Positions 1-10,638 of a stretch of DNA of 64,000 bases are shown one piece after another. The first letter of the stretch is position 1; every line of letters begins with the position of its first letter. Position numbers and translations under genes: made by a program. The notes beneath the pieces were generated by a model. The model was not told the origin of the DNA. It saw only the letters and a list, made by a program, of their open reading frames with translations, and did no database searches. The stretch is from Muscardinus avellanarius (Eukaryota; Chordata; Mammalia; Rodentia; Gliridae): the NCBI GenBank assembly GCA_963383645.1, contig OY726557.1, positions 149,907,860 through 149,971,859 on the forward strand, written 5' to 3'.

Positions 1-192
1 CCCAGGCAGCCACAGATTCAGATGTTTACTTGGTTCTGTGAGCATGACTGGGCAAAATGCAATGCATAATTTTGTTTAAAACCTTATAATGAACAGGTCT
101 GAAGAATAAAGTTGCTGTTCTCCTGATGGCAACTCCACATGCTTTAATCTCTCTGAGGAATCTTAACCGCTGAAACCTCCCCTGCAACCACA
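1..192 (+). mobile_element. Endogenous retrovirus 5' LTR, 3' portion (cut by window edge)
   Basis: This stretch is repeated in diverged form near 2692-2919. Shared landmarks in the same order are 'gagca-gactgggcaaaa', 'gaacaggtctg', 'ataaagttgctgtt', 'atggca-ctc', 'gctgaaacct' and 'caaccaca'. Two direct copies bracketing retroviral pol fragments are what an LTR pair looks like. The copy ends in CA near 192; its start lies outside the window. 'aataaag' at about 107 could be the old polyadenylation signal. Family not named. Confidence 0.72.
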
Positions 193-602
193 GGGCCAAA
201 AAAGCTCCAAACACTTGGCACAGTCAGCAAGATGAGGTAAGTCACCCAGCGCCCCTCTGGAGGAGCAGCCCCAGAAGGGACAACAAAAGGTTGAGGACAT
301 GTGGCCCCAGCTTCCTCGTGTTTTCTGGCAGAAAAATATCTGGTGGCATAGACCCCACCAGAGGATTGAGATGATGTACATCCCAACCAGAGAATACTTA
401 GAAGGCTTTAGAAATACCATGTTGGCCCCACTGTGCCACAAGGAGCTGGCTTGGAGCACCCACCAGGGTTCTGGAGTGGGGTGCCAGCTGTGGGAGCTTT
501 GGGTGGCATGTGGCAAGTCAGGTGGTCAGTGGACAGCACACACTGTGGATTGCTATGGTGGTGGTGGCAGGCAGCCGGCTAGACTAGAGACTAGGCTGAA
601 GT

Positions 603-794
603 ATGATGTTGAAGGGGAAACCAACTGGTCTGAAGCTGCATGTGGTTTACTGCCCCCACACACACCAGGTACAGCTCGTCCTGCCACTAGTTGATACAGG
701 AGCAGATAGCACCTTCCTTTTTAGCAATCTGGACAAATTTACCAGACCTAGGACTGCCATAGAGGGCTATGGAGACCATCTCATTATAATTTGA
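603..794 (+). pseudogene. Retroviral protease remnant
   Basis: A 63-residue open stretch contains PLVDTGADSTFL (codons about 684-719), the D-T-G active-site signature of retroviral aspartic proteases, followed by GYGDHLI near the expected flap and strand region. In the family the enzyme cuts Gag-Pol as a dimer. Here the frame closes right after the motif region and no gag frame feeds into it, so it is a fossil. A class I (gammaretrovirus-like) or class III origin are both possible; I could not separate them by eye. Confidence 0.7.
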
Positions 795-1316
795 TGTGCC
801 CCAGTGACATTGGGGATTGGATGTTTGCCTCCTAAGCAATATGATGTCTATATATACCCCATAGCTGAGTATATCCTGAGGGTGGGTGTGTTATAGGAAT
901 TAGCTGTGCAGACAACTATCAGAGAACTCTGGCTAATGGTGCATGTGGTAAAGAGCATCACTAGAGGATAGCTCCATCATGCTCCTTTACAACTCCCCCA
1001 AGCCATGAGGATTCTGAATGTACAGCAGTACAGTACAAGTTTCCTGGGAAAGGAGAGACCTGAGGAAATTGGACAAATGATACTCTGATACTCAAGCTAG
1101 AAGCAAATGCAGTCTGCTCAACTCATAGCCCATTTGGCTCTCCCATTTGGCTAGTAAAATAAAAAAAAAGAAAAAAATCTGATTGTTCCAGACACATGCA
1201 TAAGAGTAGGCTACTAGGAACTAAATAGAGTGACAACGACCTTGCACACAGTGCTACCCAACATTTGAGAATTGATAGATTGCCTGTCACATGAACTGGG
1301 ACAGTTCCATTACCTT

Positions 1317-1580
1317 GTAGACATGGTGATTGCCTTTTACTCTACTGACGTTACTCCAAAAGCCAAGAACAGTTTGCTTTTACCTGGGAAGTGTGACGAT
1401 AGACTTTTTGGTATTGCCCCAGGGATACCGTCATAGTTCCACCCTATGTCATGGTCTGGTGGCACAGGATTTAGCCTCTTGGTAGAACCCTTGGTAAGCT
1501 GTATAGTTGTTCCATTATATTAATGATATTATGCTAACCTGTCATTCTCCTGCACAGTTAAAAGCAGCTGCATGCAGCCT
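1317..1580 (+). pseudogene. Reverse transcriptase remnant (YIND in place of Y-x-D-D)
   Basis: Three conserved RT blocks are legible in three different frames: VDMVIAFYS (from 1317, frame of the first catalytic Asp), QFAFTWE (from 1370), and LPQGYRHSSTLCHGLVAQDL (from 1414) followed in the same frame by HYINDIMLT (1513-1539). Three stop codons lie between the last two. The catalytic Y-x-D-D is read as Y-I-N-D, so one catalytic aspartate is lost. Two frameshifts plus stops show long neutral decay. RNA-dependent DNA synthesis is the family function; this copy is dead. Confidence 0.8.
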
Positions 1581-2589
1581 CCGGGCTACTACCTGTAAAG
1601 GATTCACAAACTAAGAGGGCAGCATGTACTGTTAACTGTTCAGAACTGCTAGATGTTTTTCATTGAAAGAGTAGAGTGCCTTTTCCCCTTCCCATAGTTG
1701 TGACAGAAACCCAGTTGGGCTCTTCCTAGCACCTTGTTTCTGACATAACCCCATCCAAAATCTGTGTGATCCTCATGCACTGTTAGAAGAAAGGAAGGGC
1801 AGGGTTTACTACCCATAGAATTTGTGTCTGTGCCATCGCCCTCTTGGTGGAAATAAATGCACTTTCTACTTCAGGGGTCTAACTCTAAATTGCCCCCTTA
1901 TGGACAAGATAGTGTAAGGGACACATAACCATAATTAAGTGGGGTGTAATCTGCTAAAACCCCCAAAGACCTAAATACATCTTACCTATTGTTGCTTCGG
2001 GTATCACCTTTGTCTTACCAACCAGATAACTAAGAATTTGACAGAATATCCAAGTCCTTGGAACTTGCCTTTGTTGACAACTCACCCCCATTCCTGGAGA
2101 CTGGAAATACAAGACTGGGTGATTTATCACTTTCCATTGTGGAGCAAGAATATGTGGGAGGATCTGTATAAATGGGGCCTCTGTGAAGGGGCTGCGTCAC
2201 TGGGAGAGATAGTGGTCACAAGTGCTTGTGACATTGTGGCTTTTAAATGAGTAATCTCGCCAGAGTGGGTGGGCCTTCCTTAGATAAGGTAATAACAAAA
2301 ATGCCCCAAACTTGTAAAAGAAATTAAAAAATAAAAATATTTGAGAAATCTCCTGTTGCAAAGAGAGGTAAGAGAAGGAGTCCTCTTACTCCCTGTACCT
2401 AAACCCTTGGCCCCAGTTCAGCAAAATATCTGGGAGTGGTCCTGACATACACAGGCTATTCAGGCCTTACAGAAGGATCTGCTTACAACCTGGTGGAACT
2501 TACTGGGCTCCTCTTGGAGATGGGTATTGACTATCTCACCTAGGTGGCTGGAGGACTAATAGTCACTTGTTGCACCTTCTATTGCTACT

Positions 2590-2919
2590 GTGGTCTTTGG
2601 ACCCAGGGCAGTGCTCTCTGGGTTAAGTCGTGCACTGCCATCCTATATGGGGTTGAATTGGAGCCCAGAGGAAGAACAGGCTGGCACCACCCATCCAAGG
2701 CAGTTGCAGATGCACACTAGGTTGTGTGAGCACGACTGGGCAAAACACAACAACATACCTGCACAATCCACACTAGTGTGGATGTGCACATTTTACCTAG
2801 AAACCTATTGAAGGAACAGGTCTGTAGCATAAAGTTGCTGTTGTTTTCCTTCCAATGGCATCTCTGTGTGCTTTTTTCTCACTGAGTATCTCACAGCTGA
2901 AACCTTCCCCACAACCACA
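2590..2919 (+). mobile_element. Endogenous retrovirus 3' LTR
   Basis: Direct diverged copy of window positions 1-192 at 2692-2919, ending in the same 'caaccaca'. The part upstream of 2692 has no partner because the 5' copy is cut by the window start, so the left edge (set near 2590) is a guess. 'ataaag' near 2829 matches the polyadenylation-like site in the 5' copy. Confidence 0.65.
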
Positions 2920-3247
2920 GCTGGCCCCTGACAGGGCCCTTGACAAATGGTAAGTACATTGTAAACTTACTCACAGTCTAAACTTGCACAGTGGCCTCTA
3001 GAAAGCTTGTCTGTCTCTTAAAATTTGTGAGGCTGATGTGGCTTTTGTTTTGTGAAATTTTACTGAGATGCACACTTACAATTTACAAACATTTCAGGAT
3101 ATGTCATAATTGGATAAAAAGTCTACTTTAAAAAAATAAAAAATGTATAATTCATCTTTATCCAGCAGTCTCCTTGGAGCAGAGCTTCTGGAGATATACA
3201 CAGCTCACCTTCTCATAGCCATAATCTGGCCACATAACTTAGAAGAA
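2920..3247. other. No recognised feature
   Basis: Sequence between the retroviral 3' LTR and a SINE. No coding region or repeat recognised; the segment from about 3040 could be an old L1 or LTR scrap but I see no diagnostic motif. Confidence 0.4.
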
Positions 3248-3492
3248 AGAAGATTTCTTTCTTTCTTTCTTTCTTTATTTATTTTTGTGGTGCTGGGGAT
3301 GAAATCCAGGGGCCTTCTACCTCTAGACTATACTCCCAGACCTATATTATACTTTATTTGGAAACAGGGTCTCACTAAGTTGCTGAGCCTCACTAAGTAG
3401 CTGAGGCTGGCTTTGAATCTGTAGGATCCTCCTGTCTCAGCCTCCCAAGCCCTGGGATTAAAGCGTGTACCACCATACCCGGCAGAAGATTT
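3248..3492 (-). mobile_element. B1-dID SINE with 9-bp target duplication
   Basis: Complementary-strand dimeric SINE: ID half at the left ('tggtgctggggatgaaatccaggggcc'-like), B1 half ending at 'cccggc' (3483). The flanks carry 'agaagattt' at 3248-3256 and 3484-3492. The tail is a (TTTC)n run at 3257-3276, an A-rich tail turned microsatellite. Confidence 0.93.
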
Positions 3493-3850
3493 ATTTTTTA
3501 TGATTTTGGGTTGAATCCATGTGAGGCTGGGAACAGCAGATCTCAGAGCATGGAGGTGGGAGGAAAAGAGACGGCTCCTATCATGGGCCTGTGCTTCTCA
3601 TATTATAAAGGCTGGAGGCAAAACAGAGGGCAGTGAGAGGAGGAAACATATGTAATCTCCAAACCCACAACCTCAGGGATCCACTCCTCTAGCGATACCC
3701 TAGTGGCCTACCGGATACCACCTAGGTAAATCTATTACAATGGATTTAACCACTACTGAAATTATAACCCTCATGATCCTACTTTAACCCACCCTGAATA
3801 TTAATAAATGAGCTCTTCAGGGAACATTTTATGAATAACTATAGTACTTT
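3493..3850. other. No recognised feature
   Basis: About 360 bases without ORF or clear repeat. The stretch 3540-3720 has the look of an old rodent or mammalian repeat (purine-rich, 'cctagtggcctacc'), not identified. Confidence 0.35.
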
Positions 3851-4038
3851 TGGGGGGTATGATACTGGGGATTGAACCCAGGGACATTCTAACTCTGACC
3901 TATACCCCCAGCCAGCCTATTTTATTTTTTATTTTGAGACGGTACCACTAAGTTGCTGAGGGTGGCCTTGAACATGTGATTCTCCTGTCCAGCCTCCCAA
4001 GTGCTGGGATTATAGGCATGTGCCACCATACACCTGGC
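3851..4038 (-). mobile_element. B1-dID SINE
   Basis: ID half 'gatactggggattgaaccca' followed by 'tattttgagacggtacc', then the B1 half with 'cagcctcccaagtgctggg' ending 'cacctggct'. Moderately diverged. Confidence 0.92.
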
Positions 4039-5086
4039 TCTCTACTTCCATAAACTTTCACTAAAAGCAATTAGCCATGTGTCCCTGCCTTAGTGCTACT
4101 ATGTGATCCTGGAAGATGTGATGTTATCAATGTTTCACAGACAAAGGAGAAGCAGAAAATTAACCAGGCACATTTGTTTCAAGCTCTTAGAGGAGTAGCA
4201 AGAGATTGGTGTTTGCTACTGGAAAAATACAGCCCCAAAGGAGCAGCCACATGTGACATGAAGGCTGAAGGGCAATGCCAACAGGAGTTCCCTCAGTCGC
4301 TGAGCAGTTTCTGGAGAATTGAATGGAATCTCTTCCTCTTGCATTCCTCTGAAGAAGTGTTTTGCTATGGAAGTAGTTCCAAGCATTGTAGTCACAATAG
4401 TCACAAATGCCATTAGGCTGAAAAATTCTTGGCACTTGCCTTGCTGTGGGGATTTATGCGTTAGAAGAACACGTGGGTCTCTGAGTGAGGCTGGGCACGA
4501 CCAAAGAAGGAAGATCAGGCTTCGGTGGCACCCGTAAATTACCCAGCACTGTGGGACACCAGGCGGGATCATTCTCTGCCTTCTGTTTTCTATGCAATTA
4601 TTTACAGTTATGAGATGCCATTTTTCTTCCTTTTGACATTAAACAGCAACTCTGCTGAGGTTAGAATAATTGTACTGAATATGTGTGTCAAACAACACCA
4701 TTAAAAAGGCTCTTTACATGATGTGACTTATACTGAGCAGAATTTCTGAGAGCCCAGCTCCTTCTGTGCTTGCTATTCTGGGTGCACAGGGAGTTTAGAT
4801 CCAGTTTAGACTAGCCACCATTACTACTGTGGTGTGCTCTGATCGCCCCCTGGTGTTCGATCTGTGGAATAGCAATTACATCCGACCTTGGTGTCTTTTC
4901 ATAAATCAGAGGGAACTAAAGGTGAATTGATGGACCTGGAAGGCTGTGCACAAATCATCCAAACAATTACATCACCACACAAATAGCCTATCAGTGATGG
5001 ATCGGGGCAAGAAGTTTCTCAGACAAAAGGATTTGAATGCTCATCTGTTTCCTGTGATTTGATCATCTAAAGATGAAAATCCTTAA
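4039..5086. other. About 1 kb without recognised repeat or gene
   Basis: The longest reading frames (107 aa on +, 118 aa on -) overlap each other at 4093-4572, match no family I know, lack splice context and are taken as chance frames. No SINE halves are visible. Confidence 0.4.
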
Positions 5087-5191
5087 AATATGAGACCCTG
5101 TTTCAAACATAAAAAGGACTAAAACATAGGGTTGGGGGTATAGCTTGTAGGTAGAATGCCCCTGGGTTCCATCCCAGTACTGCAAAAAAAA
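5087..5191 (+). mobile_element. B1-dID SINE, 5'-truncated
   Basis: Only the end of the B1 half ('tgagaccctgtttcaaac') and the ID half ('gggttgggggtatagcttg...gggttccatcccagtactgc') followed by an A run are present. Confidence 0.85.
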
Positions 5192-5196
5192 TGCTC

Positions 5197-5570
5197 AGTA
5201 CTTGCATTAGTCAGCTTTGCAGTACTGTCACAAACACCTAAGATAAATAAACTTATAAAGAGAAAAGGGTTATGGTAACAGTTTAGTAGGATTATGACCA
5301 TAGTCCCATTGCTTGGGCCTGTGGCAACATGTCATGGTAGGAGAATGTGGAAGAGAAAAAACGTTTAATTCATGGTAAGAAGCAAAAAAGGAAGGAGTGA
5401 GGTCCCATTGTACCCTCTCAGGGCATGGCCACAATGGCTGGAACCTCCCACTAGGCCCACCTTTTCGAGTTTCTACTATCTCCCAAGAGCATGGACTGGG
5501 AACCAGGTCTCTAACACATGAGCCTTTGGAAGACATTCCAGTTCCACACCATAGCAGTGCTTGAAAGTAG
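5197..5570 (+). repeat. Old mammalian interspersed repeat, copy 1 (family not named)
   Basis: Matches 54065-54660 in order: 'gtcagcttt-c', 'cacctaagataa', 'ttataaagagaaaag', 'tccattgctt', 'acatgtcatgg', 'aagggcac' or equivalent, and a 3' part with 'accaggtct...cctttggaagacattc'. Two dispersed copies of about 370 bp make this a transposon-derived repeat. LTR or DNA-transposon origin is not resolved. Confidence 0.6.
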
Positions 5571-6089
5571 GTACTCATGTTAAGCAGGACATTGTAAGTA
5601 CACAGGACTGGCATCTGCCAAGGCGTTCACTGGGATACTGGACAGGGGGGTGACTGAGTACAATATTCAACCAGGTACCTCTGCTAAACTGGACACCTTT
5701 GAGTGCATGGAACTGATTTGTACCTGCCAAGAAGGCCATTGGGAATACTAGATGGGGTGGTGATGGTCACAGTGATTATATCCACCTTGATGGGCCTCAA
5801 ACAGAGGAAAGAATCCTGTCCATAATATAAACTACAGGTTGTTTACCAAAAAATGATGGGCCACACACATATCTACAGGTTTACTTAAAGCTCTGGATGG
5901 ATAATTACCAGCAGAGTCTAGGTCTGGTTTTAGCCACCAATATTCCCACAATTGAGTATAGGGGTGTCCTAAGCCAGAAGCACCTTGGCAATGTTTTCAT
6001 CTTGGTGTTATTGTGGAATGCCTTTGCCACACTGGCTTTATCTTCATTCAAGTTTTTCTTGTATATTTCAACTATTAATATGGCTGTTT
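5571..6089. other. No recognised feature
   Basis: Two loosely similar phrases, 'ggcatctgccaaggcgttcactgggatactgga' near 5610 and 'acctgccaagaaggccattgggaatactaga' near 5723, hint at an old tandem duplication of about 110 bp. No coding signal. Confidence 0.35.
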
Positions 6090-6320
6090 CCACCAGGCAT
6101 GGTGGCGCACGCTTGTAATCCCAGCATTCAGGAGGCTGAGACAGGAGGATTGCGGTTTGCAGCCAGCCTCAGCTACTTAGGGAGGCTCTTTGCAACCAGT
6201 GAGACCCTGTTTCAAAATAAAGAATAAAAAATAGGGCTGGGGGCATAGTCATGTTAAGGAGCAAAAGAGAAGAAAAATGTCCCTGAGTTCCATCCCCCAT
6301 ACTGCAAATATATATATATA
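6090..6320 (+). mobile_element. B1-dID SINE with 20-30 bp insertion in the ID half
   Basis: B1 half 'ccaggcatggtggcgcacgc...gaccctgtttcaaaataaag', then ID half 'agggctgggggcatagtca' interrupted by an A/G-rich stretch before 'gtccctgagttccatccccc'. The tail has become a short (TA)n. Confidence 0.9.
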
Positions 6321-6607
6321 ATATATACAGCTGTTTTCTAATACTATTAATATTCAGATTGTGAAGTTTCCAGATGCTCTCAGCTTTAACAAAACAGAGG
6401 TAAAAGGGTTATTTCCTTTTTCCATTGTTACTAGATTTTGAAATTTCTAATTTTAATACAGAGATACAAAAAATCCTGAACGAGAACTACTGGATTTGAG
6501 GGACAAACTACCTATAGGATGTCACCCCAGAGCACTGATGTAATCAATTGGCTACCCTTCAGAGTAGAGAACCAGACACTATGGCCTGATGACATCATCT
6601 ATCTATT

Positions 6608-6610
<3 letters not shown>

Positions 6611-6648
<38 letters not shown>
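6611..6648. repeat. (CA)n microsatellite
   Basis: About 19 uninterrupted CA units between single-copy flanks; not attached to a SINE tail. Confidence 0.97.
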
Positions 6649-6652
<4 letters not shown>

Positions 6653-6899
6653 GTAACACCTCCATTTAGGTATCAGGTAAGAATTACATGGCCATATCCT
6701 AAAGCACTTAGAATAATCTTGGGTACATAATACAGCTGAGTTAGCTTTCATCATCATTATTATTAATTTTTAGATATCAGCTCACATGTCAACTTGTCAT
6801 GGAAATGTCCCTTGATGCTTAGTTGAGGTTATACAGCTTTCCAATATGTGCTCAGAAGACTTCTGTTTCCCTTTGAAGCACTGATCTAACCTGAAACCT

Positions 6900-7035
6900 T
6901 AGATCTGTAGTTTTGTATATGTGCTCTTATTGTAAAATGTCAATTCTATAAAAGCCGAAACCACGTCTGTCTTTTTATTATTACTGTATCTCCAGGGCCC
7001 AGCATCTATGAAGTAGCCACCAAACATTTGCCAGT
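6900..7035 (+). mobile_element. L2 LINE 3'-end fragment (old)
   Basis: The phrase order 'aaccacgtctgtcttttta', 'ctgtatctccagggcccagcatc', 'ttaaataaatg' resembles the conserved 3' terminus of L2. Diverged; edges uncertain. Confidence 0.5.
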
Positions 7036-7046
7036 TAAAATTAAAT

Positions 7047-7245
7047 AAATGCCCAAATGCTATGGTATACACCTGTAACCCCAGTTCTTGGAAGGCTTAA
7101 TCAGGAAAATCGCAGGTTCAAGGCAAGTCGTAGAAATTTAGAAAGACCCTGTTTCAAAACAAAAAAAATTGAAAATGTCTCAGTGTGTAGCTAAGAGGTA
7201 GAATACCCTTGCATTCATTTTCCAGTACTAAAATTAAATAAATAA
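7047..7245 (+). mobile_element. B1-dID SINE, old copy
   Basis: 'acctgtaaccccagttcttgg', 'aaagaccctgtttcaaaac' and 'tgtagctaagaggtagaat...ttccagtac' in order; strongly diverged. Confidence 0.85.
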
Positions 7246-7627
7246 GAGCTGCTAGCTTAAAACTAAAAATAACCTTGCCTTGGAGCTATGAGTCCACTGT
7301 TAACTGTTTTAGGCTCGATGCACATGAGTTACAAACATCCTCCCAAAGCCCAGGTTCTGGGGAAAGCTGACCAGAGAGACAGGGGAAAGGCTGGTAGGAC
7401 TCAGTGTGTGGATTTTGCCCGTGGGGTCCTTTTTCATAATCTTGACATTCTTTTTTAGTATCAGGCAATAATTGTTCTCTGCTCTGAGGTCAGATCAAGA
7501 ATTCCATTGGTTCTAACCCCTATGCCACCCAAAAGACCCAGGAGTAGTGGCTAGGAAGAGTCATAACTCCTAAGTAATTCAACAGCTATTGTAGATAAAT
7601 TTGAGACTCAGATGTGTGTGGGGTGGT
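7246..7627. other. No recognised feature
   Basis: Single-copy-looking sequence; only short chance frames. Confidence 0.4.
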
Positions 7628-7824
7628 GTGGTACTAGGTATGGAACCCAAGGGCATTCTACCTCGGAGCCACACCACCAGCCCTGTTTTACCTTTTATTT
7701 TTAAACAGAGTCTCACTATGTTTCTGAGGGCATCACTAAGTCTCCGAGGCTAGCCTTAAACCTTGATCGTCCTGTCTCAGTTTCCCAAGTATCAGGATCG
7801 CAGGCATGTGCCACCACACCCGGC
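7628..7824 (-). mobile_element. B1-dID SINE
   Basis: 'tggtactaggtatggaaccc', 'gagtctcactatgtttctg', 'tgtgccaccacacccggct'. The full dimer is present on the complementary strand. Confidence 0.92.
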
Positions 7825-8132
7825 TAAATTTTTTTATTATATTCCTTCCTCCCTCCCTTCCTTCAGTCAGTCATATAAACTGGCCCAGTTTACATGTGAA
7901 AACTCTCTCTAGACAGGGTTGGTACTGATGGACTACAAAGAGAAACAGATGATTAGAAAAATAAACTTGGACTAAGGCATGGAGACTTCCAATTTCCTTT
8001 GGGCTGTCAGCTTACTGCCCTCAAGCTTCATCGCAGGGAATCAATGTGATCTTGGTGGGGAACAAATTCTGAGTATAAAACTGGGAGATGAGCGTTTGCA
8101 TGCTACTAGTCACCATCACTAGAAAAAAAATG

Positions 8133-8340
8133 GGTGCTGTGCGTGGTGGTGCACTCCCCATGTTTGTGGGGCTGAGACAGGTGAATTTTAGGTTCAAGGC
8201 CAGCCTCAGCAACTAAAAAATGCCCTCAGCAACTTAATGAGTTGAGTAAAATTAAAAGGGCTGAGGGCTGGGAGGATAGCTCAAAGATACAACACTCCTG
8301 GGCTAAATCTCTGGTACCACCAAAAAAACAAACAAAAAAG
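8133..8340 (+). mobile_element. B1-dID SINE
   Basis: 'gtgctgtgcgtggtggtgca', 'ttcaaggccagcctcagcaac', ID half 'gctgggaggatagctcaaag...tggtaccacc' and an A-rich tail. Confidence 0.9.
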
Positions 8341-8387
8341 AACTGATTGTGTTAGTTCCCAATACATATATGATGATGATTCTAAGA

Positions 8388-8885
8388 TCTTGCAGTAACG
8401 GTATCTTCAGCATCAGCAGAGAGTAAGTTCCAGGACCTTCCATGAGTACTAAAATCCAAGAACGCCCAAGTGCCTTATTTGCATATAACCTATGCACATG
8501 CACCCATATGCTTCGAACCATCTCTAGATGACTTGTAATTTCTAATATGATGAAAATGGTTTGTAAATAATTGTTATACTGTGTTGTTTGGGGAACAGTG
8601 ACAAGAAAAATTCTGTGCCTGTTTAGTAGTGAGGCATGAACATTCTAGGCCAAACTACGGAGTAGCATCAATGGTGGTGTTGCTTTTTAATTTTTAATTT
8701 AATTTAATTTTTTATTGGTACATTGTAGTCATACATCTTAATGGGGTGTAAGATGGTAGAGGCATACATGCACACATTACTCATTTAGCCTTTGTAGTGT
8801 AGCTTTTTCAAAAAATCTTTTTTCAAGCTTTGGTTGGTTGAATCTTCAGACATTGAACCTATAAAGTACATATGACTGACTGTGT
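8388..8885 (-). mobile_element. Tigger-like DNA transposon fossil, split by an L1 tail
   Basis: On the complementary strand the order of landmarks fits a non-autonomous pogo/Tigger element: 'ggttgaatcttcagacattg'-type end, 'ttcttgtcactgttccccaaac' region, 'gtgcataggttatatgcaaat', 'ggtcctggaac'. The element is interrupted at about 8690-8810 by an L1 3' end. Subfamily not assigned. Confidence 0.6.
8695..8800 (-). mobile_element. L1 3'-end fragment inserted in the Tigger-like element
   Basis: 'ttttttattggtacattgtagtcatac' followed by 'cttaatggggtgtaagatgg' is the complement of the L1 3' terminus also seen at 14120, 15318 and 54858 and, in sense, at 60340-60380. The A tail is represented by T-rich sequence at the left. 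Possible diverged target duplication 'gtgttgctttt' / 'gtgtagctttt'. Confidence 0.8.
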
Positions 8886-9009
8886 TTTCCTTACACTTTG
8901 ATAATTTTTACAGCAAGATAATCATCTCTATCATAACAACATGCATAAAAGGATGGCTCTCTGCACTACCTCACTGCTCCCCTCTCACTAAGCCGACAGA
9001 GGGATCATC

Positions 9010-9097
9010 CAATTTAGTTTTCACAGCAATTCTATGATGTAGGTGCTGTTAGTATCCCAGTCTTACAAATGAGTCAGCTGAGGCTTAAAAGTCAACT
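9010..9097 (-). mobile_element. MIR SINE fragment
   Basis: 'tcacagcaattctatgatgtaggtgctg' and 'cttacaaatgagtcagctgaggctta' resemble the complement of the MIR core, widespread in mammals. Confidence 0.55.
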
Positions 9098-9103
9098 TAG
9101 AAA

Positions 9104-9311
9104 CTGGGTGCAGTGGAGCACGCCTCTAATCTTAGTGCTTGGGAAGCTGAAACAGGAGGATCACAGGTTCAAGGCCAATCTCAAGAACTTAGCTAGGGCC
9201 TTGGCAACTTAATGAGAAACTGTTTCAAAAAACAAAGCATAAAATAGGGCTGGGGGTGTAGTTTGGAGGTAGAATGCCCCTGGGCTTCATCACCACTACC
9301 ACACACACAAG
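9104..9311 (+). mobile_element. B1-dID SINE
   Basis: 'ctgggtgcagtggagcacgcc', 'aacaggaggatcacaggttca', 'tagggctgggggtgtagtttgg'. The tail is a short CA-rich stretch. Confidence 0.92.
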
Positions 9312-9372
9312 AAATATTCAACTTAATTGCCCAGGTTTACACTAGTAAAACCCATCCAAGTATGACTCCAAC

Positions 9373-9575
9373 ACACTGAGGACTGAATTCAGGAGCATTC
9401 TAACTCGGAGCTACACGTTACTTTAGGTAAGCCCTATTGTATTTATTTTATTTTGAAACTGGGTCTCACTAATTTATTGAGGTCCTCACTAAGTTGCTGA
9501 GATGAGACTGGCCTCAAACCTGCAATCTGCCTATCTCAGCCTCCCAAGGACTGGGTATGCACCACCATAACCTGT
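9373..9575 (-). mobile_element. B1-dID SINE, diverged
   Basis: 'gactgaattcaggagcattc', 'ttgaaactgggtctcactaat', 'cagcctcccaaggactgggta'. The B1 end is shortened. Confidence 0.87.
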
Positions 9576-10059
9576 TGAGATTAGTTGCTTGTTAAAAAGC
9601 AATCTTATTACTAAATTTTTCTTTACTTTTATAATAATTAAATTGGCTTTTTTTAAGGAAGATGTTTCAGGCTCAATGTTATCATTCCCCCATAAAACCA
9701 GCAGGGCAATTTGAGAAACTTATAGTCAACCAATCACTGCTCGATTCTAACATAAAGAAGTATCTTTACATTTAGATAGTAAAACACATGAGGCCACATT
9801 AAGCTCTCCATTAACTATATCTTCATGCTCTCAACATCATCCTATTATCTATTAAATGTCCTTTGAGAGAAGTAATCTTCATAATTATCACCAGGACCCC
9901 TGTTAACACTGAAAAGAATCATAAAACTCATTGTCTGGAACTTGTGTGGCAGAGACAAATTACTGTGACATTGTAAACAAAAGTGTTATTATTTGGTTTA
10001 TGACAGGTTAAATAAAACACCTGATAAAGTAACATAGTTTAGAAAATAAAAATTGTACA
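9576..10059. other. No recognised feature
   Basis: AT-rich sequence without repeats or frames I can identify. Confidence 0.4.
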
Positions 10060-10236
10060 GCCAGGCATGACATCACACACTTGTAATCCCAGTATTTGGA
10101 AAACTGAGAAAAGCAGCTCACAAGGTTCGAGGCCAGCTTCAGAAATTTAGCGAGACTTGTAGCAAGTTAGTAAGACCCTGTTTCAAAAACCAAAAATATA
10201 TTTTAAAAAGGACTGAAGATATAACTTGGAGGTAGG
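10060..10236 (+). mobile_element. B1-dID SINE, 3' end lost
   Basis: 'cagccaggcatgacatcacac', 'agaccctgtttcaaaaacc', 'gactgaagatataacttggagg', then the ID half breaks off. Confidence 0.85.
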
Positions 10237-10397
10237 AAAAGAAAATCAAGATTTAGGAATGAGCACAGAACACAATTCTTCCCAAAGCTGAGAGTATGAG
10301 TCAGGGGCTACCAAGGAGTGTAGAAAACTTCTCAGCTAGTGAACGTGTAATGATGGTTTAATGATTTCATGGATGTGTACTTGTGTCAAAAGTTAAC

Positions 10398-10401
<4 letters not shown>

Positions 10402-10480
<79 letters not shown>
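10402..10480. repeat. (TA)n(GA)n compound microsatellite
   Basis: About 20 TA units run directly into about 20 GA units and into the following SINE. The GA part is probably the mutated tail of that SINE on the complementary strand. Confidence 0.97.
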
Positions 10481-10483
<3 letters not shown>

Positions 10484-10638
10484 CTCTACCTCCGGGCTAC
10501 ACTCCCAGACCTATTTTTTTTTTTTTGACTTGGAAACAGGGTCTCTTATGCCAGCACAGCTGGCTTTGAACCTGCACGATCCTCCTGTCTCCGCCTCCCA
10601 AGCGTGGGGATTACAAGCGTGCACCACCACGCCCGGCA
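10481..10638 (-). mobile_element. B1-dID SINE, young type, tail end truncated
   Basis: Starts within the ID half ('cccctctacctccgggctaca'), then 'ggaaacagggtctcttatgcc', 'gtctccgcctcccaagcg' and ends 'accacgcccggc'. The terminal part of the ID half is missing and replaced by the microsatellite. The 'ctctta-gccag-ctggc' wording is typical of the younger copies here. Confidence 0.92.

Larger units (their letters stand above)
193..2589 (+). mobile_element. Decayed retroviral internal region (gag mostly absent, pol remnants)
   Basis: Sequence between the two LTR-like copies. It holds a protease motif near 690-710 and reverse transcriptase blocks near 1317-1545 in the expected order, so it is a provirus body on the + strand. 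At about 2.4 kb it is far shorter than a full internal region: gag is barely present before the protease, and integrase and env are not recognised. In-frame stops and frame changes are frequent, so it cannot encode a working product. A segment reading 'KYLGVV'-like near 2425 may be a later part of RT. Confidence 0.65.

Noticed and set aside
4093..4572. Overlapping 107-aa plus and 118-aa minus frames as a possible small gene
   Set aside because: Both strands are open over the same bases, with no motif, no family likeness and no splice or start context.
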